DNA of 64,000 bases. Origin: Clostridia bacterium (GTDB lineage: Bacteria > Bacillota > Clostridia > Caldicoprobacterales > Caldicoprobacteraceae). A program made the translations under genes and the position numbers. The DNA is taken from assembly GCA_017577715.1 (NCBI GenBank), contig PKRC01000005.1:1-64000 (forward strand). The letters run 5' to 3'. Below are positions 52,415-62,161 of the stretch, piece after piece (position 1 is the stretch's first letter; every line of letters begins with the position of its first letter). Under the pieces are notes generated by a model that was not told the origin of the DNA, searched no databases, and was given only the letters and a program-made list of their open reading frames with translations.

Positions 52415-53101
52415 ATGAAACTGGATTATGACATGCTTTACGGAAAATTCATATGCAGGCCCAATCGCTTTATCGCACATGTGGACATATCGGGAGAGGA
52501 AGTGGTATGTCACGTCCCTAATACCGGGCGGCTTAAAGAGCTACTGTACCCCGGAGCTGAAGTGGCCGTTTCGTATCACCCGTTTTCTCACCGTAAAACA
52601 AAATATGAACTCCAAATGGTAAAAAAGAAAGAGAGCTGGGTATCGATACATTCTCAGCTTCCCAATGCCCTTGCTGTAGAAGGTATCAAGATCGGCACCA
52701 TCCAGGAATTGCAAAACTACACCGTCATAAATAGAGAAGTCACATATGGGGACAGCCGATTTGACCTACAGCTTATAGGAAAGAACATTTGCTTTGTTGA
52801 AGTTAAAGGAGTCACATTGGAACTGGAAAACTGGAGCTACTTTCCCGACGCTCCTACCGAGAGAGGGCGCAAACACATTGATGGGCTCATTCAAGCAGTA
52901 AAAGATGGACATCGTGCCGTCTTATTATTCGTGGCTCAAATGGATATAGCAAAGGGCTTTAGCCCCAACGCTCATATGGATCCTGCCTTTGCACAAAAAG
53001 TCAAAGAAGCCGCTGAAGCGGGGGTAGAAGTCCTTGCCTATCGCTGCTTGGTATCACCCTACCAAATAAAAATTTCAGAAAAAATACCCGTGAAATTGTA
53101 A
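52415..53101 (+). CDS. sfsA: SfsA family protein (sugar fermentation stimulation protein)
   Basis: The 228-aa protein is SfsA-like: MKLDYDMLYGKFICRPNRFIAHVDI, CHVPNTGRLKELLYPGAEV, and FVEVKGVTLELENWSYFPDAPTERGRKHI with the putative nuclease-like core. The role is not settled; it was named for effects on maltose metabolism in E. coli and has DNA-binding activity. AGGAGG lies unusually far (about 21 bases) from the ATG, but a stop two codons upstream rules out a longer form. A bidirectional terminator follows. Confidence 0.88.
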   Translation: MKLDYDMLYGKFICRPNRFIAHVDISGEEVVCHVPNTGRLKELLYPGAEVAVSYHPFSHRKTKYELQMVKKKESWVSIHSQLPNALAVEGIKIGTIQELQNYTVINREVTYGDSRFDLQLIGKNICFVEVKGVTLELENWSYFPDAPTERGRKHIDGLIQAVKDGHRAVLLFVAQMDIAKGFSPNAHMDPAFAQKVKEAAEAGVEVLAYRCLVSPYQIKISEKIPVKL

Positions 53102-53137
53102 AAATACCGGTATTTTTTATAATACCGGTATTTTTAT
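53098..53137. terminator. Bidirectional terminator between sfsA and the second ytcP
   Basis: AATACCGGTATT and a second ATACCGGTAT are repeated and paired, with A- and T-rich flanks on both sides (AAAAA before, TTTTTAT after). It serves the convergent ends of sfsA (plus) and the permease gene (minus). Confidence 0.88.
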
Positions 53138-53145
53138 TGAACACA

Positions 53146-54012
53146 TCATTCCTTTACCGCTCCCATGGTAATACCCGTTATAAAATACCGCTGACAAAAC
53201 GGATATATGATCATAGGGGGAATCATGGCCACTATGATGGCGGCATTCCTGACGCTATTGCCAAAACCTACAATACTAGGGTCGGTCAAATTCTGTTCGC
53301 TGAGTATAAGTTCGCGCAACTTCACCTGGAAATTGTACAAATCGGTGTTGGTGATATAGATCACATAATTGAAGAAGTCATTCCAGAACTGCACTCCGAA
53401 AAATAGGCCTATTGATGCCAGCGCCGGCAGAGAAAGCGGAAGCACAATTCTGGCAAAAACTATCATCGGAGACGCCCCATCGATGCTGGCAGACTCAAAA
53501 AGGCTTTCAGGAATCTGTTCAAAAAAGTTTTTCATGAGAAACATGTTATATACATTTAAGCTGGGAGGCAGTATGACTGCCCACAGCGTATTGGTCATAC
53601 CAAGATTTTTAATTACCAAATAAGTTGGGACCAAACCTCCACTAAATATCATGGTAAAGAATATGAAAAAAGCAAAAAACCTTCTTCCAATTAAGTCCTT
53701 TTGAATCAAGACATAGGCTCCCAACGTGCTAAACAACAACCCCAAAAAAGTACCCGAAGCCGTCGTTAAAAACGAGATTAGCAGCGGCCTATAAAGGGCT
53801 TTGGCCGAAAATATCGTCTTATACGCTACAATTGAAGGATTTTGTGGCCACAGGTTAATCCCGTAAGTTGTACTTCTATCAAAAGAATCCGACAAAACCT
53901 TCATTAAAGGGATTAGCATAGATACAACGAGCAAAGCCATAAAAATCCCATTACATATTCTAAATATGCTCCTCCCTCTATATCCCGGTTTGAAGCTAAA
54001 TTTCTCTTGCAT
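53146..54012 (-). CDS. Sugar ABC transporter permease, LplC/YtcP type (second locus)
   Basis: The 288-aa permease has six helices and the coupling region ESLFESASIDGASPMIVFARIVLPLSLPALASIGL, ending RYFITGITMGAVKE, as in the first locus. An ATG at 54012 with GGGGTGAT upstream is preferred over the in-frame GTG at 54024. It is the last gene of the binding protein-LplB-LplC operon. The pair with the permease upstream (14-26 base spacing) is conserved. Confidence 0.91.
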   Translation of the reverse strand: MQEKFSFKPGYRGRSIFRICNGIFMALLVVSMLIPLMKVLSDSFDRSTTYGINLWPQNPSIVAYKTIFSAKALYRPLLISFLTTASGTFLGLLFSTLGAYVLIQKDLIGRRFFAFFIFFTMIFSGGLVPTYLVIKNLGMTNTLWAVILPPSLNVYNMFLMKNFFEQIPESLFESASIDGASPMIVFARIVLPLSLPALASIGLFFGVQFWNDFFNYVIYITNTDLYNFQVKLRELILSEQNLTDPSIVGFGNSVRNAAIIVAMIPPMIIYPFCQRYFITGITMGAVKE

Positions 54013-54038
54013 GCACCATATCACCCCATGTGTCTGTT

Positions 54039-54956
54039 TTACAATATATCAGAACCTCTGACTTTTTGACTAACTTTGTTTGTAATCAAAACCAATATCA
54101 TCGCGATTAGCGACTTGAACAATCCTATTGCCGTCCCCAACCCGTAATCGGCTTGCTGCATACCTATCCTGTAGGTAAAGGTCTCTATAACGTCTGCCAC
54201 ATTGTGTACCATTGAGTTATAAAGCACGAATACCGATTCAAATATATTTAAAACCTTCCCTAGGTTTAATACAAACACAACCAAGATGGTCGGCATTAAT
54301 GCGGGTATAGTAATATAAATAGTTTGCCTCCATCTACCAGCTCCATCAATTTCTGCCGCTTCGTAAAGCTGAGGGTTGATAGACGTCATAGCCGCAAGGT
54401 AAATAATGGTTCCCCATCCGGTCTCTTTCCATCTATATATTAGAAGAAATATAGGTCTCCACCATTTCTCGCTGGTCAAAAAATATATGGGTTCCTTCCC
54501 CATAGCCTCTAATATGCTGTTTATAAAGCCGCCCTGTGGTGACAGTATAATCGTAAAGATTGAGGCGGTAACCACCCATGACAAAAAGTGTGGAAGGTAA
54601 ACTATGGTCTGAATAGCTCCCCTTATTTTTTTGTTATAAACTTCATTGAGCAACAGAGCTAAAACTACCGATGCTATAATTCCCAAAATCAAGTTTGACA
54701 GGCTTAAAATAATGGTATTTTTAAAAGCCAACCAAAATCGCTGGCTATTGATTCCAAAGAATATATTTTTAAAGTTATCTAGGCCTATGAATTCTTTCTT
54801 AAAAGGCGTAAACTTGTAAAAGGCATACCGTATTCCAAACATGGGAATATAATTAAATATTATTGTCATAACGAATACCGGCAAAAACATCAGATAATAA
54901 AACTTATCCTTCTTGATTTTATTCCATACCTTTTTTCTCTTATTCAATTCCTGCAC
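54039..54956 (-). CDS. Sugar ABC transporter permease, LplB type (second locus)
   Basis: The 305-aa permease has the LplB pattern (FYYLMFLPVFVMTIIFNYIPMFGIRYAFYKFTPFK, YEAAEIDGAGRWRQTIYITIPALMPTILV) and six helices. It starts at a GTG with GGAGGG a few bases upstream. It follows the binding-protein gene after a 102-base spacer that contains a strong hairpin. Confidence 0.92.
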   Translation of the reverse strand: MQELNKRKKVWNKIKKDKFYYLMFLPVFVMTIIFNYIPMFGIRYAFYKFTPFKKEFIGLDNFKNIFFGINSQRFWLAFKNTIILSLSNLILGIIASVVLALLLNEVYNKKIRGAIQTIVYLPHFLSWVVTASIFTIILSPQGGFINSILEAMGKEPIYFLTSEKWWRPIFLLIYRWKETGWGTIIYLAAMTSINPQLYEAAEIDGAGRWRQTIYITIPALMPTILVVFVLNLGKVLNIFESVFVLYNSMVHNVADVIETFTYRIGMQQADYGLGTAIGLFKSLIAMILVLITNKVSQKVRGSDIL

Positions 54957-54991
54957 TGTATTCCCTCCTACGCAGCCAAGAAATCAAATAA

Positions 54992-55028
54992 TGTGCCAAC
55001 GGGCATCTTTACCACGCCCGTTGACACA
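54992..55028 (-). promoter_or_regulatory. Intercistronic hairpin in the second sugar locus
   Basis: TGTCAACGGGC pairs with GCCCGTTGGCACA (about 11 bp) around an 11-base loop. It lies between the binding-protein and LplB genes, exactly as the hairpin at 43635-43676 in the first locus, and may likewise cut permease expression. Confidence 0.6.
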
Positions 55029-55058
55029 TAATCAAACTCGCTTTACTGCACTACCGCC

Positions 55059-56579
55059 TTATTTATTGAGGTCAGCCAATATAGCATCCACATAATCTTT
55101 GGCAAGCTTCTTGTACTCTTCCAATCCTTGATCTATGTCGTAATTATCAACAACTATTTTTGCTACAATTTGGCTCTTTATGGAGTTAAGTTCGGGCAAT
55201 AGCTGAGTTAATGTTTCCGAAGTTGGGAACAAGCTATATTGTACTGCCTTCTCCCTGAATATCTTCAGAGAATTAACTATAGGCTCAGAGTATTCATAGG
55301 GGTCTTGATAGTCCGTAATGGAGAGTTCCCCGGCGATAAACATCTTGTTAAACGGCACGTCGGGATTCTGTATACTAGGCAGTTTTACCATTTTTCCATC
55401 TTTCATCTCATAAGTGATTCCCTCAATGCCGTGAGTAAACAACGTTTGCCCTTCTCCACTATCCAGCATATATTCAAAGAAATATTTGAATATACCCTCA
55501 GGATTCTTTGCGGCCGTGGTTATGCAAAGCGGTACGGGAGCTCTTTCTATATAGTAGGTTTCCTCTATTGCCGGGATGGGCGTAACTTCAGCTTCTGGAA
55601 CGTTTGCCGTCAAGTTTACGATAAGGTTTTCGTTCCACTGACCGGCCCAATAGTTAAACACACCGACTTTGCCGCTGTAAAACTTATCTCGGCAGGTAGA
55701 CGTCTTGTTGGTGACAATTTCCTTGTCTATTAAACCTTCTTGATATGCATCCTGCAGGCGTTTTAAAGCTTCCTTCATTTCAGGCTCTGTCATGCCATCT
55801 ACCCATTTGCCATCCTTTTGTACAAAGTCAGGGGTAGCAGTTTGATAGAACTCCCTTAAATAGATGTCCATGGGGAATTCGCTGTTAATCAGGCCAGCTG
55901 CTGTAAGAGGAATGGTATCTTTCTTGCCATTTCCATCGGGATCTTCATTGGCAAACTTCCTTAACATATCGATAAATTCGTTATAATTTTTGGGGATGTC
56001 AATCCCTAGCTTCTTTAGCCAGTCACCGCGCACATAGGTGACTGTACCATTACCTCTTTCTTTTGGCAAACCGTACAGCCTGCCGTTTACCCTCACAGCA
56101 TCTACAATGGCCTGGTCTACAATCCTGTTTTTCACTTCTGAATTTTCATAGAGTTCAGTGATATCGTATAGAGCTCCTTGCATAGCATAGTTCAAATAAT
56201 GGCTTCCCGAAAGCAATACAACATCCGGTATCTCCTCTGTAGCAAATGCCAGGTTTACCTTCTCGTAGTATTCATTGTGCGCTGGTTGGTTAACAATCAA
56301 TTTGATACCGGTTTTTTCCTCAAAAGCTTTTACCAAATATTCCTGGCCATTGTCGGGCAACAAGAAAGTACCATCGATCATAAATCTAATTTCGCTTGGC
56401 TTTTCTACTTCTTTTTCTGATTCTGAAGTTTGCTCATTATTGCTTCCCGTATTGTCGCCATTGGTCTGCTGGTTAGAGCTATCATCGCCAGCTGGCTTGG
56501 ACGATGAACACGCAGCTAAGCTAAAGACCACTATGGTGGCGACCAGAAGCAAAACGACCAGTTTTTTCATTTTAGCCAT
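55059..56579 (-). CDS. Extracellular sugar-binding lipoprotein (second locus)
   Basis: The 506-aa protein has a lipoprotein signal (AKMKKLVVLLLVATIVVFSLAAC, lipobox LAAC), an Asn/Ser/Glu-rich linker and an SBP_bac_1-type body (IRFMIDGTFLLPDNGQEYLVKAFEEKTG). It should supply LplB/LplC of this operon. AGGAGGAGG lies upstream of the ATG. It belongs to a different subclass from the lipoprotein at 43703-45436, so the two loci probably take up different sugars. Confidence 0.91.
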   Translation of the reverse strand: MAKMKKLVVLLLVATIVVFSLAACSSSKPAGDDSSNQQTNGDNTGSNNEQTSESEKEVEKPSEIRFMIDGTFLLPDNGQEYLVKAFEEKTGIKLIVNQPAHNEYYEKVNLAFATEEIPDVVLLSGSHYLNYAMQGALYDITELYENSEVKNRIVDQAIVDAVRVNGRLYGLPKERGNGTVTYVRGDWLKKLGIDIPKNYNEFIDMLRKFANEDPDGNGKKDTIPLTAAGLINSEFPMDIYLREFYQTATPDFVQKDGKWVDGMTEPEMKEALKRLQDAYQEGLIDKEIVTNKTSTCRDKFYSGKVGVFNYWAGQWNENLIVNLTANVPEAEVTPIPAIEETYYIERAPVPLCITTAAKNPEGIFKYFFEYMLDSGEGQTLFTHGIEGITYEMKDGKMVKLPSIQNPDVPFNKMFIAGELSITDYQDPYEYSEPIVNSLKIFREKAVQYSLFPTSETLTQLLPELNSIKSQIVAKIVVDNYDIDQGLEEYKKLAKDYVDAILADLNK

Positions 56580-56930
56580 ACAGATAATCCTCCTCCTAAT
56601 TTATTTTTTTACTTTAATTTACTTTAAATGGCCTTTTGCGTGATTTGTGACAAAAGGCTTAGTTATTATGTTAGTTGACAAAAGGTGGGAAGTAAATATG
56701 CAGTTATTCAAAACCCAAGATATATGGGATATCTTTAATTTAAGATTATTATTCTATTTTTCATCACCTATAAATGTAGATTTTATAGCTAATTTGAGCC
56801 CACAATGTGCAATAATTAAAATAATAATCAACATTTTCGCTATCCTTAATTTTTGTACGTCGTTGAATATGCAATCGTTTGTTTGTATGGTATAATTAAT
56901 TTTGGATAAAGACCAAAAGGAGGGGCTTTC
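56580..56930. other. Divergent control region of the second sugar locus
   Basis: A direct repeat GACAAAAGG occurs at 56649-56657 and 56677-56685, 28 bases apart, next to an inverted CTTTTGC (about 56633-56639). Such repeats are typical of AraC-type operators. On the plus strand an extended -10 TGGTATAAT (56888-56896) precedes the orphan lipoprotein gene. No other ORF is convincing. Confidence 0.55.
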
Positions 56931-58592
56931 GTGCCGATATTTAAAAGATATATTTTAATTCCTATTTTGGCATTTTTTCTCGTAGGTTGTAGTTCAGTAA
57001 GTCAACTAAAGGAAAATGCCCATAATAAACCCAAGGACCAAAAAGCATTACCTCTGTCAGAAGAACGAGTAACCTTTTACTTCATGGGCATGGATATGAA
57101 TCCCAATATAACCGAAAAAGATAAGACCGACTTTATGAAAAAGCTAGAAGAAGAAACCAATATACACATAGAGTGGAAGCTGATTCCCGAGTCATCTTGG
57201 GCCGAGCAGAAGAACATAACCATCATGAGCGGCAATCTTCCGGATGCCTTTTTTGGAATAGGTTGTCTCACATCCGAAGAAATAGAGAGATATGCGGCCG
57301 ATGGAACCATAATTGAATTGGATGATCTAATAGCCAAACATGCACCAAATATACAGAAAGTTTTAAAAACTAATGAACTATATAATGAGATTACGAGAAG
57401 TATCGATGGGCATATATACGCTCTTGCTCAGTTTGAAGACTTGGGATTTGATTCCCATTCTGTAGCCATAATAAAAAAGAAATGGTTGGACAAACTGGGC
57501 CTTAAAATGCCTACAACCACAGAAGAGTTTTATTATGTCCTAAAAGCTTTTAAAAAACAGGACCCCAACGGAAACGGCATACAGGACGAGATACCTTTTA
57601 GCTTCCTGTATATGGACGGTCCGATCAACCGGGAGGTAAAGAGAGAGCACTTTTGGATATTCGGAGCATTTGGAGTAAACGACAATCCCATCCATATATA
57701 CGTGCGGGATGACGGCGAAGTCATGTTCACGGCAGATAAGGAGCAATGGAAGGAGGCTGTCAAATATCTGCATACCCTATACGCCGAAGGCTTGATCGAT
57801 CCTGAAGTTTTTACACAGGATAGACGGTTGCTTACCCACAAAGTCAGGTATAATAAAAATATAGGCGTATATACCGATTATAGAAAGAAATTCTCTTTTA
57901 TACCAGCAGAAGAGTGGAATGACTATGAAGTGCTTCCTCCCCTCATAGGCCCATATGGTGACCAGAGCTGGGATAGGGCTTTAGTAGGCATAAACGTAGG
58001 GTCCTTTGCCATAACCAAGAAATGCGAAAACCCCGAACTGCTGATGAAATGGATAAACTACACTTTGGAGCCCGAAAATGCCGTACAAATGAACTATGGC
58101 ATGTTTCAAACCGATGAATCCAAATTCTCTGAAAAGAGGTATCTCATACCATCCCCGGAAGCTGAAGGCAAATGGACCTCCAATGATGATTATAAGCCGG
58201 CAGATGTGGATGCCAACGATTGGCTATTTTCTTCTCCCATTACCACAGCCTTTACCATCATAACGCAGGAGACATATGATCAGTTTATATATAACAAGCC
58301 CAGCAACGTCGCTAAAGAAGAGGATTGCCGGGTTTATAGGCCCTACTTGACGAAATATCCTTATAACCTGCCCTATAAGTTCACATTACAGGAAATTGAG
58401 GAACTCAATAAAATTCAGCCTAAGCTGCTGGACTATATAAGCGCTATGCAGGCCAAATGGATAGTGTACGGCAATATAGAAGAGGAATGGGACGAATATG
58501 TGGCCCAGCTTAAAAAGCTTGAGGTGGATAAGTATACCGCCATTTACAAAAATGCCTTCAATAGAATAAAACACCTTTTCGACTCACAGTAA
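56931..58592 (+). CDS. Orphan extracellular solute-binding lipoprotein
   Basis: The 553-aa protein has a lipoprotein signal (PIFKRYILIPILAFFLVGC, lipobox LVGC) and an LplA/YtcQ-type body (FYFMGMDMNPNITEKDK, MKKLEEETNIHIEWKLIPESSWAEQKNITIMSGNLPDAFFGIG). The start is a GTG with AGGAGG 7 bases upstream. It is transcribed alone, divergent from the permease operon and convergent with the AraC-type regulator. It may feed the same permeases or act as a sensor partner for the regulator. Confidence 0.88.
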   Translation: MPIFKRYILIPILAFFLVGCSSVSQLKENAHNKPKDQKALPLSEERVTFYFMGMDMNPNITEKDKTDFMKKLEEETNIHIEWKLIPESSWAEQKNITIMSGNLPDAFFGIGCLTSEEIERYAADGTIIELDDLIAKHAPNIQKVLKTNELYNEITRSIDGHIYALAQFEDLGFDSHSVAIIKKKWLDKLGLKMPTTTEEFYYVLKAFKKQDPNGNGIQDEIPFSFLYMDGPINREVKREHFWIFGAFGVNDNPIHIYVRDDGEVMFTADKEQWKEAVKYLHTLYAEGLIDPEVFTQDRRLLTHKVRYNKNIGVYTDYRKKFSFIPAEEWNDYEVLPPLIGPYGDQSWDRALVGINVGSFAITKKCENPELLMKWINYTLEPENAVQMNYGMFQTDESKFSEKRYLIPSPEAEGKWTSNDDYKPADVDANDWLFSSPITTAFTIITQETYDQFIYNKPSNVAKEEDCRVYRPYLTKYPYNLPYKFTLQEIEELNKIQPKLLDYISAMQAKWIVYGNIEEEWDEYVAQLKKLEVDKYTAIYKNAFNRIKHLFDSQ

Positions 58593-58600
58593 GAGTAGTT

Positions 58601-60913
58601 TTATGATTTGCCTTCTTTTGAAGCATATTTCTTCTTGTATTCTCCTGGCGTAACCTTTTCCATTTCTCGGAATCTCCTTATAAAACTGGAAACGCTGTAA
58701 TAGCCCACCTCAGCCGCTATATCCGCTATGCTCATGTCGGTGTTTAGCAGCAGCTCCTTGGCCTTTCTCATCCTCAATTTGGTAACATATTCGGATATGG
58801 TATAATTGGTCTTTTTCTTAAAGTACTGGCTTAAATAAGGCGGAGTCATATGAAGATGATCTGCAAGGCTTTGGATGCTGAAGTCGGGCTTGGTGTAGTT
58901 CTGCCTTATATACTGCGCAATTTTTCTCAAAAGTTTCAGTTCATAAGCATCTTCCCCAACGGTAAAATAATCAACTAGGTCATCGGTGATTTCCATCATT
59001 ATCTTCTTTATATCCTCGAAGGAAGACACGTCGCTAGTGTATATCTTCTCTATATACGGCTTCTTTAAAATGATGGCGTCTTGTTCCGTCAGCAATAGCT
59101 GTTTAAAGATAGTAGTTATAACGTCCACGCATATGCTCTTGGCCCAATATACGTTTAGATTCTCGGTGCTTATGAACATCATCAGCTCATCCATGCTCTC
59201 TTTTATTTCCCAAATATTGGCATCTCGTATGGCTTTTTCCAGCTTGTCAAACAGCTTAACGGGATACTTCATCTCCTTTTCCGTTGTCTTATTCAGTTCC
59301 GAAATGGTCATAATTGATGAATTGGAGATGGTGGAATTATAATCCAGTACCCTTAAAGCCTGGCTATATGAAAGGTGTACATCAAATACATCCGTTACAT
59401 ATTCTCCTATACCAACGGATACGTCCTCTTGAAATTCTTCTTTTAGGGCTTCAACAACGTATATGGCGTATTCTTTCAGCAAGACTTCAGAATTTTCATC
59501 GCTTCCAATTATTATGGCTATCTTGGACTTGGATGAAAAATCGCTCATCTCCAGTACGAAAATTTGCAATCCTTTATTCTCGTACAGCGGATTCAATACT
59601 TCCTGGATATATCGTATCTTTTGAACATACATATTTTTCGATACCTTGAATGCCATCACTGCGTAATACTTTTTATCCCATATCAGTCCCGATAATCTGC
59701 AGCTTTCGAGAATATTCTCGATCTGCCTCGCTTGTCCAAGTATAAAGGAATGTAACAGGTATTGCCTAAAAACATAGCTGTATTTATCCGACATTTTCTT
59801 TAGCTCTTTGCTTTCATTTTTAAAATATAATAAGGCGTTTTCCAGCACTTCTATCTCATCCATTTGCTCTCCATTTTCCAGCCTATGTGGCAACATATCG
59901 TATATATATTCCTTCAGCTTTTTAACAAGCGAGTAATTCATCCTCGCAAATAACGGAATAACAAAGCTTCCAATGGCAAAGATCAAAATCACTCCCAGCA
60001 AATAGATAACCCTTATATTATTGATCTTATTTTCCAAAATGTCGGCAGGAACCACCTGTATGAATTCCAAATCTATATTACTGGGCGTAACGGCAAATGC
60101 CGTAAATTCTTTACCCCCCACTTCTAGGGTAAATTGTGAATTTATATAATAATTTTCTAGATTTTCTGATATTTTCATTAATCTTTCAGAATTATTAGAT
60201 TCTGAAAACGAAAACAATACCTTACCAGTTTCCGGCTCCCTTACAAATAGGTAACTATCGTCAGTTATTATTGCTGGGTACAATATACGCCGCAGCGACG
60301 ATTCCGAAATGACGTAAATGACAATAAGATAGGGATCTTCCAAGCCATTTAAGGGAAGCTTATTTAGGTACATGATGTTCTTGGAAGCGCCAAAGGTTAG
60401 GTTGGCTCTTGAAAAGTAAAACACCCCATCCTTATCGCTTGAATGTTTGAATCCTTTGAGGTCAAAGTTGTTCTCACTTGTTTCGACATATACCTCGATG
60501 AAATCTTTCAAAGAATAAACATAGTCGGCAGACAGTATATAATCCCCTTCGTAGCTGTACACCAAAATTTTGTCTGCCAGGGAATTTACGCTGTATTTTT
60601 GAAGCTCTTTTTTTAAAGTTATGGCTTTGTCGGGCTGCTGATGAATATTGACCTCCCTAAAGATTTCATTTAATTGTATCTGAAGCGATATCTCCTGCAG
60701 CTTCTGAACATGCAAATCGAAATACTCAACCGTCTTTCTAAAAGAGTTGGTGAGATTTGCTTCCACTTCCTGTTTCAATACGTTTACAAAATTATACAGC
60801 ACAATGGCAGACATGACAATTAGCGGTATAAAAAGGATTACGATATATGACACTATAAAATTTCTATATATCTTGGAGTTTATTAACTTTCTTAAGAAAA
60901 GAGCAAATTTCAA
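58601..60913 (-). CDS. Membrane-anchored AraC-family transcriptional regulator
   Basis: The 770-aa protein has a membrane helix near the N-terminus (FIVSYIVILFIPLIVMSAIVLYNF), an extracellular sensor region to about residue 285, a second helix (VIYLLGVILIFAIGSFVIPLF), a long cytoplasmic region, and a C-terminal AraC double helix-turn-helix (PDFSIQSLADHLHMTPPYLSQYFKKKTNYTISEYV, then MSIADIAAEVGYYSVSSFIRRFREMEKVTPGEYK). A TTG start at 60913 is preferred because GGAGGAG lies seven bases upstream; an ATG at 60943 would encode that ribosome site as arginines. It is convergent with the orphan lipoprotein gene. Confidence 0.9.
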   Translation of the reverse strand: MKFALFLRKLINSKIYRNFIVSYIVILFIPLIVMSAIVLYNFVNVLKQEVEANLTNSFRKTVEYFDLHVQKLQEISLQIQLNEIFREVNIHQQPDKAITLKKELQKYSVNSLADKILVYSYEGDYILSADYVYSLKDFIEVYVETSENNFDLKGFKHSSDKDGVFYFSRANLTFGASKNIMYLNKLPLNGLEDPYLIVIYVISESSLRRILYPAIITDDSYLFVREPETGKVLFSFSESNNSERLMKISENLENYYINSQFTLEVGGKEFTAFAVTPSNIDLEFIQVVPADILENKINNIRVIYLLGVILIFAIGSFVIPLFARMNYSLVKKLKEYIYDMLPHRLENGEQMDEIEVLENALLYFKNESKELKKMSDKYSYVFRQYLLHSFILGQARQIENILESCRLSGLIWDKKYYAVMAFKVSKNMYVQKIRYIQEVLNPLYENKGLQIFVLEMSDFSSKSKIAIIIGSDENSEVLLKEYAIYVVEALKEEFQEDVSVGIGEYVTDVFDVHLSYSQALRVLDYNSTISNSSIMTISELNKTTEKEMKYPVKLFDKLEKAIRDANIWEIKESMDELMMFISTENLNVYWAKSICVDVITTIFKQLLLTEQDAIILKKPYIEKIYTSDVSSFEDIKKIMMEITDDLVDYFTVGEDAYELKLLRKIAQYIRQNYTKPDFSIQSLADHLHMTPPYLSQYFKKKTNYTISEYVTKLRMRKAKELLLNTDMSIADIAAEVGYYSVSSFIRRFREMEKVTPGEYKKKYASKEGKS

Positions 60914-60967
60914 ATATCTTCTCCTCCTATATCCCAAAGACATTTAATCCTGTGTCAACAGGTCTGC

Positions 60968-61993
60968 TTATAACCACCTGACAAACCAATCGTACGCTTT
61001 TCTCCCGGAGATTTCATGTTTACCCTCAAAAAAGTCACTCTCCAGCTTTTCCCGGGCTCCCAAGAAGCTATATATGGCTTCCAGCTTTTCAAAAGCCACC
61101 CTGGCACCATGTATGGGAAATATATGATCATAAAGCCCCGCTTCAATGAGTAAAGGCCTCGGAGCTATCATGCCAACTATATCCGGCATCTCGGCATACC
61201 TCAATATCCCGGGAATATAATTGTCGATACAATGGCGGATGGCCATGATGCTGTCTTTAAAAGTATTCAAATAACAGCTAATGACCGATACCTTGATCCT
61301 CTCATCTATAGCGCTGGTAAATGCGCATACCAGCCCCCCACCCGATATACCCATACAGCCTATCCTGTCAACCGCTACATCACTTCGGGTAAAGAGATAA
61401 TCTATGGTTCTCATCGTTTCATACACCCTGATACCCGCTATGGTTTTGCCATACAATAACAGGTTGGTAGATATTTTGTAACAGGAATTTTCCCCTTTAT
61501 ATGGGTTTAGACGATCCTCGTCAAGGGTTCTATCGCCAAATCCCAACAGTTCCGGAACCACAACGATAAATCCCCGTCTTACCAGTTCCAGACCGAAATT
61601 TTTCTCATATCCTGGGTCACCGCTCTTTTCAGTACCATCAAAATTAAGCCCTACCACGTCCTTGCTCCCATACCCGTGACCGTGGCATGCCACAACAGCC
61701 GGTAATTTTCCATTGGCATTTTTAGGGATCAATACGTAAGCGATCATCTCCAGATCTTCTAAAGTATTGAATACCACCCGCTGCCTTATGTGATCATCCA
61801 GCTCTTTTTGTTCGACCACCTTGGGATTTAAATTTACCTTTTCCTCTGGAAATCCCCCTAGAAGCTCTATAAACGCGTTCCTTAAGTTGTCGCGCCATAT
61901 TTTCCACTCAGATACATTCTTAGCGTTAAAGCTATATTGTGGCTTATTGGATGCATACAATTTTTCTAGAAAATCATCGGGCCTCAACGCCAT
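60968..61993 (-). CDS. Alpha/beta-hydrolase (probable acetyl-xylan esterase-like)
   Basis: The 341-aa protein has an alpha/beta hydrolase fold with HGHGYGSKD near 107, the nucleophile elbow GCMGISGGGLV (Ser in GISGG) and a probable catalytic His near the end (FFEGKHEIS), with Asp in EAGLYDHIFP. It fits the Abhydrolase_7/Dienelactone-type group that includes acetyl-xylan esterases. The ATG at 61993 (MALRPDDFLEK) has GGGAAGGGG just upstream; an ATG at 62038 has no ribosome site. It precedes the AraC regulator, suggesting a sugar-ester substrate. Confidence 0.8.
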   Translation of the reverse strand: MALRPDDFLEKLYASNKPQYSFNAKNVSEWKIWRDNLRNAFIELLGGFPEEKVNLNPKVVEQKELDDHIRQRVVFNTLEDLEMIAYVLIPKNANGKLPAVVACHGHGYGSKDVVGLNFDGTEKSGDPGYEKNFGLELVRRGFIVVVPELLGFGDRTLDEDRLNPYKGENSCYKISTNLLLYGKTIAGIRVYETMRTIDYLFTRSDVAVDRIGCMGISGGGLVCAFTSAIDERIKVSVISCYLNTFKDSIMAIRHCIDNYIPGILRYAEMPDIVGMIAPRPLLIEAGLYDHIFPIHGARVAFEKLEAIYSFLGAREKLESDFFEGKHEISGRKAYDWFVRWL

Positions 61994-62104
61994 ACCATAA
62001 AACCCCTTCCCGTAAAGTCCACGAATTAATTTTATCATTTATACGCGACAAAATCAATCGAACCAGTTGAACCCCTTAAGAATAGAAGGATAAGGCCTCC
62101 TAAT

Positions 62105-62136
62105 AAATAGAGGGGGGTGACATTCCCCCTCTATTT
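62105..62136 (-). terminator. Terminator of the pta-ackA operon
   Basis: A perfect 12-bp stem (AAATAGAGGGGG with its complement) around an 8-base loop is T-rich on both sides (TCTATTTATT on the minus strand). It lies just after the ackA stop codon. Confidence 0.88.
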
Positions 62137-62161
62137 TTCTACCGTATCTCCCAAAACCGCT

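Noticed and set aside
56647..56895. Plus-strand ORF of 82 aa between the two sugar-binding protein genes
   Set aside because: It has no ribosome site, an unusual composition, and covers the divergent promoter region.
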